Shown piece after piece: positions 16,405 to 22,921 of a stretch of DNA of 22,921 bases. Location: contig CAYJME010000029.1 of the NCBI GenBank assembly GCA_964370795.1, positions 1-22,921 of the forward strand, written 5' to 3'. Made by a program: the position numbers and the translations under genes. The DNA is from JAHFOW01 sp964370795 (GTDB taxonomy: Bacteria > Planctomycetota > Brocadiia > Brocadiales > Brocadiaceae). Numbering within the stretch: position 1 is the stretch's first letter; the number at the start of each line of letters is the position of its first letter. The notes under the pieces are model-generated. The model did not search any database, was not told the DNA's origin, and worked only from the letters and a program-made list of their open reading frames with translations.

Positions 16405-18171
16405 ATGACTACAAAAACAATTCCCTTATCACTCAATGGCCGTCTTGTCCTTGAAAAAAGGTACCTGAAAAAAGATGCATCAGGCCTTCCGGTCGAATCA
16501 CCAGAAGAAATGTTCCGACGCATAGCCAAAAACATTGCATCGGCTGACTTGCTTTACAACAAAAAGGCCGATATTGTATCTCTCGCGGAACAATTTTACG
16601 ACCTTTTAAGTACCCTTCAGTTTATGCCTAACTCCCCCACCTTGATGAATGCGGGACGAGACCTGCAACAATTAGCAGCCTGTTTTGTGCTTCCCATAGA
16701 CGATTCCATCGAAAGCATCTTTGATACCGTAAAGTACGCCGCCCTCATTCACAAAAGCGGCGGCGGCACGGGATTTTCGTTTTCTCGTATACGACCAAAA
16801 AATGACATCGTAAGCTCTTCAAGCGGGCGTTCCAGTGGTCCTCTTTCCTTCATGAAGGTCTTTAATGAAGCCACAGAGGCAATCAATCAGGGCGGTTTTC
16901 GGCGCGGAGCAAATATGGCCGTTTTACGGGTAGACCATCCCGATATTATCGACTTTATCCATGCTAAACAAACAGAGGGAACCCTGACAAATTTTAATAT
17001 CTCAGTCGGAATTACCGATGCATTTATGCGAGCCGTTGAACAGAATCAGGATTTCCCTTTGATTAATCCAAGAACAAAAACCGTTGCAAAAATCCTGAAA
17101 GCAGCAGAACTCTTTGCGCATATAGTACATTCGGCATGGAAAAATGGAGAGCCGGGCGTCCTCTTTCTCGATACCATTAATGCTGCCAATCCCACCCCGC
17201 AAATCGGAGAAGTTGAAAGCACAAATCCTTGTGGGGAACAACCGCTCTTACCTTATGAAGCTTGCGTCTTAGGCTCTCTTAATCTTTCTCACATGGTAGC
17301 TTTGAAAAATGACTGCTATGAAATTAACTGGCCACACCTGGAGTCGGTCATTGAGATCGCCGTACACTTTCTCGACAATGTCATCGATATGAACAAATAC
17401 CCTTTGCCCCAAATTGAACATCTCACAAAGGGGAACCGAAAGATAGGCCTGGGCGTAATGGGGTATGCTGATTTGCTTATCAAACTCGAAATTCCTTATA
17501 ATTCTGAGGAGGCTATTCAGATTACTGATAAGCTTATGAGTTTCTTATCACAGAAGGCAAACGAGGCATCCATGAAACTTGCCGAAGAACGCGGCGTCTT
17601 TCCAAACTATCAGAAAAGTATCTATGCACAAAAGAATGGTCCTCAATATAGAAACGCCACCCGAACCACCATTGCGCCATCAGGCACGATCAGCATCATC
17701 GCCAATTGTTCCAGTGGCATCGAACCCTTATTTGCCCTTGCGTATACACGACATGTCCTCGTAGAAGGCGGACTTTCAGAGATACACCCGTACTTCCTGG
17801 AAATCGCAAAGAGACGGGGTCTTTATTCGGAAAAGCTGATTGAAAGGATTACAAAGGAGGGATCAATACAAAATATAAAAGGCATCCCCGAAGGTGTAAA
17901 AAAGATATTTATCACGGCACAAGACGTCTCACCGGAATATCATGTAAAAATACAGTCCATCTGCCAGAAATATATTGATAGTGGCGTCTCCAAGACCATT
18001 AACTTCCCCAAAGAGGCAATGGTTGACGATGTCAAAAAGGTATTCTTGTTAGCCTATAAAAGCGGTTGCAAGGGTATCACGGTATATAGAGACAAAAGCC
18101 GTGTATCACAGGCGCTTTCAATTGAATGCACCTGCACGAAAGAACTGGTAGGCAAAGATTCAATAACATGA
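16405..18171 (+). CDS. nrdJ: Class II (adenosylcobalamin-dependent) ribonucleotide reductase NrdJ
   Basis: NrdJ reduces ribonucleotides to deoxyribonucleotides using a radical from adenosylcobalamin, without oxygen. With the ATG at 16405 it has 588 residues. Visible residues are the disulfide-forming cysteine in LAACFVLP (about C93), SGGGTGFSFSRIRP, GFRRGANMAVL, the NPCGE motif with radical cysteine (about 274-278), the second cysteine in EACVLGSLNL (about C287), and RTTIAPSGTIS. There is no ATP cone at the N-terminus. The C-terminus ends soon after GCKGITVYRDKSR with one CTC pair (about 575, 577) and lacks the cysteine-rich zinc-ribbon tail of many NrdJ proteins. An in-frame TTG at 16396 is a less likely start. 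There is no Shine-Dalgarno. Confidence 0.95.
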   Translation: MTTKTIPLSLNGRLVLEKRYLKKDASGLPVESPEEMFRRIAKNIASADLLYNKKADIVSLAEQFYDLLSTLQFMPNSPTLMNAGRDLQQLAACFVLPIDDSIESIFDTVKYAALIHKSGGGTGFSFSRIRPKNDIVSSSSGRSSGPLSFMKVFNEATEAINQGGFRRGANMAVLRVDHPDIIDFIHAKQTEGTLTNFNISVGITDAFMRAVEQNQDFPLINPRTKTVAKILKAAELFAHIVHSAWKNGEPGVLFLDTINAANPTPQIGEVESTNPCGEQPLLPYEACVLGSLNLSHMVALKNDCYEINWPHLESVIEIAVHFLDNVIDMNKYPLPQIEHLTKGNRKIGLGVMGYADLLIKLEIPYNSEEAIQITDKLMSFLSQKANEASMKLAEERGVFPNYQKSIYAQKNGPQYRNATRTTIAPSGTISIIANCSSGIEPLFALAYTRHVLVEGGLSEIHPYFLEIAKRRGLYSEKLIERITKEGSIQNIKGIPEGVKKIFITAQDVSPEYHVKIQSICQKYIDSGVSKTINFPKEAMVDDVKKVFLLAYKSGCKGITVYRDKSRVSQALSIECTCTKELVGKDSIT

Positions 18172-18178
18172 GATATTC

Positions 18179-18499
18179 CTATTTTATCTTCATCTTAGGC
18201 ATGGTGGGGTTTTCAGGATTCACTATTAATTTTTGATTTCGTGTGTCAATAACTACATCCAATTCCTCCATAGGAATTGCCCCCAGCAATACTTCATTTC
18301 CCATAACAAAGGCATTGCTCACTGCCCTTCTATTTGCGAATCTGATTTCAACAGGACATGCAACATCACGGAGGTTTGTTTTTCCATCTGCCAACTCTAC
18401 CTCCCTTTGTTCAACAACTTCCAAGCCTAATTGTAACTTAACATGCTCAGGAATTACCAGCATATAAGCCCCAGAATCCACAAGGCTATTCACCTTCAT
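18179..18499 (-). CDS. Retropepsin-like aspartic protease domain protein (downstream fragment)
   Basis: This is a clan AA retropepsin-like domain. LVDSGAYMLVIP carries the D-S/T-G catalytic triad at about residues 8-10, and EVLLGAIPMEELDVVID is the conserved second half. VELADGK lies between. Such single-domain proteins act as dimers or belong to uncharacterised families; its function is unknown. The ORF opens at ATG 18499 (106 residues), which removes the usual N-terminal strand and has no Shine-Dalgarno. In the same frame upstream lie EEQVRK, a TAG at 18520-18518, and 24 recognisable codons to a well-formed start at 18592. The annotated ORF is therefore probably the remainder of an interrupted 137-codon gene. 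Confidence 0.75.
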   Translation of the reverse strand: MKVNSLVDSGAYMLVIPEHVKLQLGLEVVEQREVELADGKTNLRDVACPVEIRFANRRAVSNAFVMGNEVLLGAIPMEELDVVIDTRNQKLIVNPENPTMPKMKIK

Positions 18500-18592
18500 T
18501 TTTCTTACCTGTTCTTCCTAAAGGTAACCTCTTCTCAATAACCCCATGTCTTCAATGTTGATTAAGATTAATTCAGCATACACAATACCCAT
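18500..18592 (-). pseudogene. 5' part of the protease-like gene, ended by in-frame TAG
   Basis: From an ATG at 18592, preceded by GGAAGGA about 8 nt upstream, the frame reads MGIVYAELILINIEDMGLL, then RRGYL, then TAG (18520-18518), then EEQVRK directly into the 18499 ORF. The MGxVYAE start and RRGYI-EE spacing fit, from memory, the N-terminus of this protein family. The TAG replaces codon 25 without shifting frame. This is a nonsense mutation or sequencing error; readthrough is possible but not shown. Confidence 0.7.
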
Positions 18593-18646
18593 GCATGAAT
18601 TCCTTCCAAACAGTTTTTCTGTCGCGCTGCGTTATAGTATTGGCAC

Positions 18647-18662
18647 GAAAATGCATATTTTC
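18647..18662. repeat. GAAAAT/ATTTTC hairpin at the yqeY stop
   Basis: A perfect 6-bp stem with a GCAT loop overlaps the TGA stop of the YqeY-family gene. No U tract follows on the minus strand, so termination is doubtful. Confidence 0.35.
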
Positions 18663-19101
18663 AGGCCCCCAGTTTTTCTTTTAAGAACACCTGCACCTTT
18701 TTTCCATCCACAAGACTGCCGTACTTGGTCATAATCTGTTTCATCGCAATGCCCATCTCTTTTGCGGTGAATTTACCAGCCGCAACAACCTCGCTCACAA
18801 TCTTTTTTATCTCGTCATCAGACAATTGCTTTGGAAGGTATTCCTCAACAATGGCAATTTCGTCATCCTGCTCTTTAACTTTGTCTGGGATGTTGAGTTT
18901 CTCATACTCTTCGCGTGTCTTTTTGAGTTTCTTGAGATACCCGCGCACGACCTCCACGTAATCAATCTGGTCTTTCGGTTTACCGGAAGTATCGGCAATC
19001 TTAATGTCGGCAAGCATCATACGTAATACCGATGTCCTTAATTTATTCTGCGCCTTCATGGAGGTTTTTAAGTCTTCTGTTATTTTTTCTTTCAAACTCA
19101 T
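18661..19101 (-). CDS. yqeY: GatB/YqeY-domain protein
   Basis: This is a YqeY-family protein: a free-standing relative of the tRNA-binding C-terminal domain of GatB, the transamidosome subunit. Its own function is not established. All 146 residues fit the family, with LRTSVLRMMLADIK near the start, a charged helical middle, EQDDEIAIVEEYLPKQLSDDEI, GKFTAKEMGIAMKQIM and VDGKKVQVFLKEKL at the end. The ATG at 19101 overlaps the stop of the upstream zinc-ribbon gene by ATGA, and GAGG lies upstream. It shares a unit with the protease-like gene 68 bp downstream. Confidence 0.93.
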   Translation of the reverse strand: MSLKEKITEDLKTSMKAQNKLRTSVLRMMLADIKIADTSGKPKDQIDYVEVVRGYLKKLKKTREEYEKLNIPDKVKEQDDEIAIVEEYLPKQLSDDEIKKIVSEVVAAGKFTAKEMGIAMKQIMTKYGSLVDGKKVQVFLKEKLGA

Positions 19102-19397
19102 ATATTATTATCCTCATTATTATTAAACGAATACCCGCCTACTTTATGCCCACAATGAGGGCAGTAGGTCGGCGCTCCTTCATAATATTTTCCACAATAT
19201 TTACACGGCATTAAAATATCCATCTTCTTCGGTCGCCTTCCCCTCAGAACCAAATACAGTGGTAAAAACACGATCATTAACAAAAATACCCCAAGCATCC
19301 AGCCTACCGCCGGAAGGGTCTTGTAGCCTCTATTTTTTGCGTCAATATACACCCATACAGCAATTATCGCTGCTATGAGTAATCCAACCATTCTCAT
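19098..19397 (-). CDS. Small membrane protein with C-terminal zinc ribbon
   Basis: I do not recognise a named family. The 99-residue protein has two hydrophobic segments (about 4-18 and 30-50), a basic RGRRPKK stretch that suggests the tail is cytoplasmic, and a zinc-ribbon-like CKYCG...CPHCG with cysteines at 65, 68, 79 and 82. The end is NNNED-rich. The ATG at 19397 has AAAGGA 15 nt upstream, rather far; an ATG at 19391 is an alternative. It is the first gene of the yqeY unit and is coupled to it by ATGA. The role could be metal binding or membrane-linked protein interaction. Confidence 0.75.
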   Translation of the reverse strand: MRMVGLLIAAIIAVWVYIDAKNRGYKTLPAVGWMLGVFLLMIVFLPLYLVLRGRRPKKMDILMPCKYCGKYYEGAPTYCPHCGHKVGGYSFNNNEDNNI

Positions 19398-19423
19398 ATT
19401 TTATAATATCTATCCTTTCTCAA

Positions 19424-19488
19424 TTTCAAGGAATATAACAAATATGATATATCCCGTCAAACAATTATCACGAAAATTATCCTTGAAA
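19424..19488. repeat. TTTCAAGGA...TCCTTGAAA inverted repeat
   Basis: Perfect 9-bp arms at 19424-19432 and 19480-19488 flank 47 bp in the divergent region between the yqeY unit and the glutaredoxin-like gene. It may be an operator pair or part of a repeat. Confidence 0.4.
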
Positions 19489-19529
19489 GAGCATCACCTT
19501 TTAGTAAAATATCTTCCTGTTTATGTTGT

Positions 19530-19558
19530 TTGCATCTGCCCAAATAAATTTTTATACA
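19530..19558 (+). promoter_or_regulatory. Promoter of the glutaredoxin-like gene
   Basis: TTGCAT (19530-19535) and TATACA (19553-19558) are 17 nt apart, with a predicted start near 19565 and the AAGGAG ribosome site at 19573-19578. Confidence 0.55.
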
Positions 19559-19585
19559 CCCTTTTATAACCAAAGGAGATTTATT

Positions 19586-19777
19586 ATGAAATACATCTAT
19601 ACAGCCTCCGACTGCCCCAAATGCGAGACCTTAAAAAAGAAATACAGAGTCGAGGGTGTACGATTTGTCGAAAGGAATGCGGACAGGATTAAACAGCCTG
19701 AAGACGAAATCGACCGTGAGGCGCTCATACAGGCTTCCATGCAAAATATGGAACTCCCTGTTGAAGTCGATATGTAG
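19586..19777 (+). CDS. Glutaredoxin-like small protein
   Basis: This 63-residue protein begins MKYIYTASDCPKCETLKKKY, with a CPKC redox-type motif at residues 10-13 after a first beta strand, as in glutaredoxin/NrdH folds. A second strand (VRFVERNADR) follows, and the end QNMELPVEVDM resembles the cis-proline strand. It lacks the last strands of a full glutaredoxin and so is a minimal form. The start is ATG 19586, with AAGGAG 8 nt upstream; the frame is open further left, but that start lacks support. It could reduce small disulfides, possibly in NrdJ, but nothing here proves it. Its stop is 2 bp from the convergent permease stop. Confidence 0.78.
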   Translation: MKYIYTASDCPKCETLKKKYRVEGVRFVERNADRIKQPEDEIDREALIQASMQNMELPVEVDM

Positions 19778-19779
19778 AT

Positions 19780-20535
19780 TTATCCTTTAGCCAGTCCCCA
19801 GCGTTCACGAATACGTTGTTCAACTTTAACAAAAAATAATCGATCAACGATAATACCAATCACAATAATCACGATCATCACGGCAATGACCTGACTCATA
19901 TCATTAAGCTCCCGCCCAACCATCAGGAGATGTCCTAACCCCAAACCTACAATTAACAACTCACCGGCCATCAATGAACGCCAGGCATATGCCCATCCCT
20001 GCTTCATGCCGGTAACAATGTGGGGGAGTGATGATGGAATAATTACCTCAAAATACAACTTCCATCCTTTCGCACCCATGGTCTTTGCTGCACGCATGTA
20101 AAGGGGTGGCACGCTTTTTACCCCTGATTCCGTTGCAATCGTAATGGAAAGTACAGCACCCATATAAACTAAAAATATGATCGCTTTGTCATTCAAACCA
20201 AACCAGAGCAGAGAAAGGGGCAACCAGCATATCGTGGGTAACGTTTGCAAACCTGAAACCAGCGTACCGAGCGTTTCTTCGCAAATCCTGACCCTTCCAA
20301 TAAGCAATCCTAAGAAAATACCCGTAACAATAGAAAGACCATATCCAATGGCAATTCTCTTCATACTGATTGCGATACCAAAGAGAAAGGTTTTGTCATG
20401 AAATCCGCGAAGCAAGGTTTTACATACCGTAACAGGAGAAGGAAGCACATACTCCGGCCAGATTCCACACTTGTATAATAATTCCCAGAATCCAACCAAT
20501 AAGGCAAAGAATATAACCCTTTTCAGGATACTCAT
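19780..20535 (-). CDS. ABC transporter permease, NitT/TauT (SsuC/TauC) type
   Basis: This is the inner-membrane permease of a sulfonate/nitrate/taurine-type importer. It has 251 residues and about six membrane segments. The ATPase-contact EAA-like loop reads RAAKTMGAKGWKLYFEVIIP followed by SSLPHIVTG. ATG 20535 lies 1 nt after the ATPase stop, and its GGAGG ribosome site is inside the ATPase tail codons, so the two are translated together. The substrate cannot be told from the permease; sulfonates, nitrate, bicarbonate and pyrimidine precursors are all known for the family. Confidence 0.92.
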   Translation of the reverse strand: MSILKRVIFFALLVGFWELLYKCGIWPEYVLPSPVTVCKTLLRGFHDKTFLFGIAISMKRIAIGYGLSIVTGIFLGLLIGRVRICEETLGTLVSGLQTLPTICWLPLSLLWFGLNDKAIIFLVYMGAVLSITIATESGVKSVPPLYMRAAKTMGAKGWKLYFEVIIPSSLPHIVTGMKQGWAYAWRSLMAGELLIVGLGLGHLLMVGRELNDMSQVIAVMIVIIVIGIIVDRLFFVKVEQRIRERWGLAKG

Positions 20536-20536
20536 C

Positions 20537-21478
20537 CTAAATCCCTCCTCCGATATCCGTTTTTGCAGGCTCTTCCGTTGTGCACTTTATATCACACTCT
20601 ACACATGAATCCGTATCCATCTCACACTTTACCACCTTATTGATCTCTGACTTCAATTCTTTCATAATCCTGGTAGAATATTCTGCAACATTGACGTCAT
20701 TGTCATCCCGCGGTCTTGGTAACTCAACAAAAAATTCACTCTTAATCCTTCCCGGCGTGGTAGAAAGGAGTATGATTCGATCCGCAAGGCATACCGCCTC
20801 GCGAATATTGTGGGTAATAAACATAATCGTCTTCTTCGTTTTCATCCATATATTCTGCAACTCGTAATGGAGAATCCACCTTGTTTGTGCGTCGAGCGCC
20901 GAAAACGGCTCGTCCATAAGGAGCATCTCAGGATTCATGGCAAGCGCCCTGGCAATAGCAACACGCTGTTTCATCCCTCCCGACAATTCATGGACATGGG
21001 CATGCTGAAATTTCGAGAGATGAACCATCTTGAGATATTCCAATGACATCTCCCGCCTCTCACGGCTGCCAATACCTTTCAATTTCAAGCCAAATTCAAC
21101 ATTCTTTACAACGCTGAGCCACGGGAAAAGAGCCGCCTCCTGGAATATAACAACCCGATCAGTACCGGCGCCATTGACTCTTGAACCATTCGCCCATATT
21201 TCCCCCTTATCGGCCTTTTCAAGCCCTGCAACAATGTTCAACAGGGTTGTCTTGCCACATCCCGAGGGACCTACAATACATACAAATTCCCCCGGTTGAA
21301 TCTCAAGGTTAATGTCTTCCAGCACATAGGTCAGTCCCTGTTTTGATTGAAACGACTTCGATACATGCTGAATGCGTAGTTTTGGCATAATACCACCTAC
21401 AGATGTCTGTGCCCTGCTTTCTACCTTTACATCTTCTACATCAATGATATTTCCAATACCTACGCTTTCTGTAACCAA
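20537..21478 (-). CDS. ABC transporter ATP-binding protein, NitT/TauT type, with cysteine-rich tail
   Basis: This is the cytoplasmic ATPase of the importer. It has Walker A GPSGCGKTT, a Q-loop in FQEAALFPW, signature LSGGMKQR, Walker B MLLMDEPFSALD and the switch histidine in FITHN. I keep the TTG at 21478 (313 residues) because GGGGAGG precedes it at good spacing. ATG 21388 (MPKLRIQHVSKSF) would be the usual family start and also has an AGGTGG upstream. After the family domain ends, the tail has C285, C292, C295 and C299 (C-x6-C-x2-C-x3-C), unusual for this family and possibly a metal or Fe-S site. It sits between the lipoprotein and permease genes. Confidence 0.92.
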   Translation of the reverse strand: MVTESVGIGNIIDVEDVKVESRAQTSVGGIMPKLRIQHVSKSFQSKQGLTYVLEDINLEIQPGEFVCIVGPSGCGKTTLLNIVAGLEKADKGEIWANGSRVNGAGTDRVVIFQEAALFPWLSVVKNVEFGLKLKGIGSRERREMSLEYLKMVHLSKFQHAHVHELSGGMKQRVAIARALAMNPEMLLMDEPFSALDAQTRWILHYELQNIWMKTKKTIMFITHNIREAVCLADRIILLSTTPGRIKSEFFVELPRPRDDNDVNVAEYSTRIMKELKSEINKVVKCEMDTDSCVECDIKCTTEEPAKTDIGGGI

Positions 21479-21504
21479 TTTACTACCTCCCCAATAACTT
21501 TAAA

Positions 21505-22563
21505 TTATTTTTCTTCACCCATAAGCGGTAAATCTTCCGCAGCGGGCAATCCCTTCTCTGCAAGCACTTTATTCAGTATATGCAAATCAACCAATCCAAG
21601 TAAATCGGGCTTTCGCTCTCCTAAATAACCGGCGCTATATGCCATATCCGCATACGAATATAAAGAAGTGGCAACAGGGTCATACGTAAACACTACCCGT
21701 GATAAAGCATCGCTGATAATTTCCTCGGGAAGACATATTCCTGAAATTGCCTTAATCTGTTCAAAAAGAACCTTCCTCGCCATTTTGGGATGCTGATTAA
21801 TCCATTGAGTAATTTCAACATGCGCAGTAAGCCACTGTTTCACCCAGTCAGGGTGGTTGTTCAAAAAATTCATCCCAATAATTATTAACGTTGAACAAAA
21901 CCTCCCATCTTTCCATAAGGTGCTCTCATCAAGAAAAATCTCGCCGCCCGCTTCCCGGATAAGCCTTGAACACCATGGCTCCGGCACCCAGGCGCCATCG
22001 ATCTGTTTTCTCATAAAGAGATTTAAAATATCAGGATTACGTAAAGGAAAGATATCAACCGTCCCGCCCCTTTCTCTGGGTTTTAAACCACTTTTCCTTA
22101 CATACTCCCGAAGGGCAATATCCTGTGTATTTCCTAACTGGGGTGATGCAATCCGCTTCCCAGAAAGGTCTGCAGCTTTTTTTATATGGGAATCCGGTCT
22201 GATTACAAACAATGCTCCACCGCTTGCCACACCAGAAACCACTTTAAACGCCTTACCACCTGACCTCACATACCCATTGATTGCAGGGCTCGGCCCTACA
22301 TAGGCAATATCAATATCCTCCGAAAATACGGCCTCAATAATAGATGGGCCAGCGTTAAACAAGGTTGACTTTATCTTAACATCCGGGCCTACATGCGATG
22401 CAAAGGCGCCATTTGCCAACCCAATAACAGCCTGCGCATGAGTAATATTAGGAAAATAACCCACATGGATTGTATTATTGTTCGCCTTTTTTGAACACCC
22501 AACACCCTGAACGATTGAAAAAAACAGGAGACACAAGACAGCTAAAAATCTGAAGATATTCAC
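21505..22563 (-). CDS. ABC transporter substrate-binding lipoprotein, NitT/TauT type
   Basis: This is a solute-binding protein of the SsuA/NrtA/TauA (NMT1-like) superfamily that delivers substrate to the permease. The 352-residue product has a lipoprotein-type signal with the likely modified cysteine at C23 (QGVGC). The mature start is HVGYFPNITHAQAV, followed by NAGPSIIEAVFSEDIDIAYVG, SGGALFVI, GKRIASPQLGNTQD and DGAWVPEPWCS, all typical. The start is GTG 22563 with CAGGA upstream. The ligand is unknown; THAQAV plus GPSPAIN is common in uncharacterised sulfonate-like binding proteins. It is the first structural gene after the Rrf2-type regulator. Confidence 0.92.
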   Translation of the reverse strand: MNIFRFLAVLCLLFFSIVQGVGCSKKANNNTIHVGYFPNITHAQAVIGLANGAFASHVGPDVKIKSTLFNAGPSIIEAVFSEDIDIAYVGPSPAINGYVRSGGKAFKVVSGVASGGALFVIRPDSHIKKAADLSGKRIASPQLGNTQDIALREYVRKSGLKPRERGGTVDIFPLRNPDILNLFMRKQIDGAWVPEPWCSRLIREAGGEIFLDESTLWKDGRFCSTLIIIGMNFLNNHPDWVKQWLTAHVEITQWINQHPKMARKVLFEQIKAISGICLPEEIISDALSRVVFTYDPVATSLYSYADMAYSAGYLGERKPDLLGLVDLHILNKVLAEKGLPAAEDLPLMGEEK

Positions 22564-22589
22564 TTTTTCCTGTTAATAAACTTATTGAA

Positions 22590-22637
22590 AATGTCTTCTC
22601 ATACTAGCTCACAAGCTCTATCATACTGATAGACATT
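22590..22637. promoter_or_regulatory. Nested inverted repeats between regulator and ABC genes
   Basis: AATGTCT (22590-22596) pairs with AGACATT (22631-22637). Inside lie AGCT-CACA-AGCT (22606-22617) and the perfect dyad CTATCA-TAC-TGATAG (22618-22632). This 89-bp gap could hold an operator for the adjacent Rrf2-type protein or an RNA structure in the leader of the lipoprotein gene. Confidence 0.45.
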
Positions 22638-22652
22638 CGTTGAAAATAAAAA

Positions 22653-22921
22653 TTAAATCACATACGATAGAGAGCTATTCTCTCTTTTTTCTAAAGAATC
22701 TTTAGCACGTTTACACATATCCGCAAATGTCATGGTATCCAACACATCGGTGATAGCATTTCGGATATCCATCATGACTCCACGAATAACACACGTCAAC
22801 TCTTCTGAACATGACTCATAAGACATTTGACTGACACAATTTACCGGCGCAATCGTCCCATCAAGAGCACGAATCACATCGCCCAGCGTGATAAGATCAG
22901 GTGAACGGGCCAATTCATAGC
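22653..22921 (-). CDS. Rrf2-family transcriptional regulator (C-terminal part)
   Basis: Rrf2 proteins (IscR, NsrR, CymR) are winged-helix dimers, and many bind an Fe-S cluster with three cysteines. The visible 89 codons start inside the gene at the window edge (YELARSPDLITLGDVIRALD) and contain PVNC, SC and TC in a C-x8-C-x5-C spacing, then a dimerisation helix (MDIRNAITDVLDTMTFADMC) and a charged tail. The upstream DNA-binding domain lies outside the window. Its place next to the ABC importer suggests it controls it, perhaps in response to sulfur, iron or redox state. That link is inference. Confidence 0.88.
   Translation of the reverse strand, partial: YELARSPDLITLGDVIRALDGTIAPVNCVSQMSYESCSEELTCVIRGVMMDIRNAITDVLDTMTFADMCKRAKDSLEKRENSSLSYVI

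Noticed and set aside
19523..19585. Longer start of the glutaredoxin-like protein
   Set aside because: The ATG at 19586 follows AAGGAG at good spacing, and the promoter -35 and -10 lie inside the extended region.

Overview
The window is a compact bacterial chromosome segment with low-to-moderate GC (low 40s percent, judged by eye). It carries a near-complete division and cell-wall (dcw) cluster on the minus strand, then several housekeeping and accessory genes. A diderm with DAP-type peptidoglycan fits, because MurE carries the DNPR substrate motif. The gene set, AT-rich intergenic DNA, many dispersed palindromic repeats, a B12-dependent ribonucleotide reductase and frequent GTG/TTG starts would suit an anammox-type planctomycete (Brocadiales). 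That placement is inference from overall resemblance; no marker gene here proves it.

Region 1 (about 1-14852, minus strand, read right to left): mraZ, rsmH, ftsL, ftsI, an unrecognised 91-residue ORF, murE, murF, mraY, ftsW, murG, murC, ddl, ftsQ. Together these make UDP-MurNAc-pentapeptide (MurC, MurE, MurF, Ddl), lipid I and II (MraY, MurG), and the septal synthase with its partners (FtsW, FtsI, FtsL, FtsQ). mraY/ftsW and murC/ddl overlap by ATGA, exactly where many dcw clusters hold murD and murB, so neither gene can lie at those junctions. MraZ-box-like repeats precede mraZ. The murE-murF, murF-mraY and ftsI-orf91 gaps hold dispersed or inverted repeats. ftsQ is interrupted by two consecutive in-frame stops, TAA TGA, and its conserved C-terminal coding sequence continues in the same frame for 81 codons.

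Region 2 (15107-18171, plus strand): queA (queuosine tRNA modification) and nrdJ (class II ribonucleotide reductase). Each has a recognisable -10 element and little or no Shine-Dalgarno sequence; nrdJ looks almost leaderless.

Region 3 (18179-19397, minus strand): a small membrane/zinc-ribbon protein, a YqeY-family protein and a retropepsin-like protein form one unit. The retropepsin-like gene carries an in-frame TAG at codon 25, with recognisable coding sequence and a good ribosome site upstream of it. A 63-residue glutaredoxin-like gene with its own promoter is divergent (19586-19777, plus).

Region 4 (19780-22921, minus strand): a truncated Rrf2-family regulator with three cysteines, followed by a NitT/TauT/SsuABC-type ABC importer (lipoprotein, ATPase, permease). 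The ATPase has an unusual four-cysteine C-terminal tail.

The points most worth a second look are the two genes with in-frame stops but intact downstream coding frames, the missing murB/murD, the unknown dcw-embedded ORF, the MITE-like element in the murE-murF gap, and the cysteine-rich ABC/Rrf2 locus. I saw no rRNA, tRNA, CRISPR array or transposase gene.
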